6,763 nucleotides of DNA. Origin: Rhodocyclaceae bacterium. Its GTDB lineage: Bacteria > Pseudomonadota > Gammaproteobacteria > Burkholderiales > Rhodocyclaceae. Numbering within the stretch: the stretch's first letter is position 1; each line of letters opens with the position of its first letter. The notes beneath the pieces are model-generated. The model worked only from the letters and a program-made list of their open reading frames with translations. It was not told the origin of the DNA and searched no databases. A program made the translations under genes and the position numbers. Location of the stretch: NCBI GenBank assembly GCA_018262875.1, contig JADFDL010000089.1, positions 1 to 6,763 on the forward strand, given 5' to 3'. Positions 6,300 to 6,763 of the stretch are shown here, piece after piece.

Positions 6300-6763
6300 A
6301 TGGCAAAGATACTGGTAGTTGATGACGAAGTCGGCATTCGCGAACTGCTCTCGGAAATTCTTCGCGACGAAGGCCACGATGTGCAACTGGCGGAAAACGC
6401 CGCGGCGGCGCGGGCGGCGCGTATCGGCGCACGGCCGGACCTGGTGCTGCTCGACATCTGGATGCCGGACACCGACGGCATCACACTGCTCAAGGAATGG
6501 TCGGCCACCGACCAGCTCAACATGCCGGTGGTGATGATGTCGGGCCACGGCACCATCGACACCGCGGTGGAGGCCACGCGCATCGGCGCGCAGGATTTTC
6601 TCGAGAAGCCGATCGCCCTGCAGAAGCTGCTCGCCGCGGTCAAGCGCGCCCTGCAAAAGTCAGTCTCCACAGGACGGCGCAGCGAGCTGAACCTGACCGC
6701 GTTCGCCCGCTCCGGGCCATTGCGGGACCTGAAGAAGCGCCTCGACCAGGTGTCCGCGAAGAG
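6300..6763 (+). CDS. ntrX: NtrX-type response regulator, 5' part only
   Basis: The first 154 codons of a response regulator, cut by the window end. The receiver domain (residues 1 to about 118) is intact: acidic pocket D8-D9, phospho-acceptor D52 in LLDIWMPDTDG, switch Ser81 in MMSGHG, and K103 in LEKP. After a polar linker, residues 134-153 (FARSGPLRDLKKRLDQVSAK) resemble the helix that leads into the sigma-54-interacting AAA+ domain of NtrX. The usual Gly-x-Ser lead-in is not obvious there. The AAA+ and DNA-binding domains, if present, lie outside the window. GGAA lies about 5 bases before the ATG, and the gene starts 13 nt after the ntrY stop, so the two are almost certainly cotranscribed and act as a pair. 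Confidence 0.88.
   Translation, partial: MAKILVVDDEVGIRELLSEILRDEGHDVQLAENAAAARAARIGARPDLVLLDIWMPDTDGITLLKEWSATDQLNMPVVMMSGHGTIDTAVEATRIGAQDFLEKPIALQKLLAAVKRALQKSVSTGRRSELNLTAFARSGPLRDLKKRLDQVSAK

Noticed and set aside
4034..6670. A very long open frame on the minus strand opposite ntrY
   Set aside because: It lies antisense to a gene with complete kinase motifs. Its translation is low in complexity (rich in Gln, Arg, His and Ala) and matches no family; this is usual for GC-rich DNA with strong third-position bias.

Overview
This is a GC-rich window from the chromosome of a proteobacterium. The order rsmB, DUF4390 gene, ntrY, ntrX, plus the protein sequences, points to a betaproteobacterium, perhaps Rhodocyclales-like. 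That placement is inference from gene content and no search was run.

Layout. Positions 8-1420 (minus) hold a complete homospermidine synthase gene, which probably starts at a TTG codon. A 187-bp divergent intergenic region (1421-1607) separates it from a small DUF454/YbaN-type inner-membrane protein gene (1608-2039, plus). The gap between that gene and rsmB is almost entirely filled by a 262-bp palindromic element (2042-2303). It has 28-nt inverted ends enclosing two long hairpin arms. From 2321 on, four plus-strand genes are packed tightly: rsmB (16S rRNA m5C967 methyltransferase), an exported DUF4390 protein overlapping rsmB by 41 nt, ntrY (membrane histidine kinase) sharing an ATGA with the DUF4390 gene, and ntrX (response regulator), which starts 13 nt after ntrY and is cut by the window end.

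How the genes work together. NtrY and NtrX form a two-component pair classically linked to nitrogen and redox control. The DUF4390 protein is translationally embedded between rsmB and ntrY and carries a signal peptide, so it may act in the periplasm near the NtrY sensor domain, but this is inference. RsmB is a housekeeping rRNA modification enzyme. Homospermidine synthase makes the polyamine homospermidine. Its divergent neighbour, the DUF454 protein, has no known function.

The most unusual part is the 2042-2303 element. It folds on paper into a T shape: a terminal stem and two arms. The two arms are diverged inverted copies of one module. They share an identical 13-nt apical hairpin and several short blocks at matching spacing, but have different basal stem sequences that still pair. 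This looks like a structured, possibly mobile, intergenic repeat and not a protein gene.
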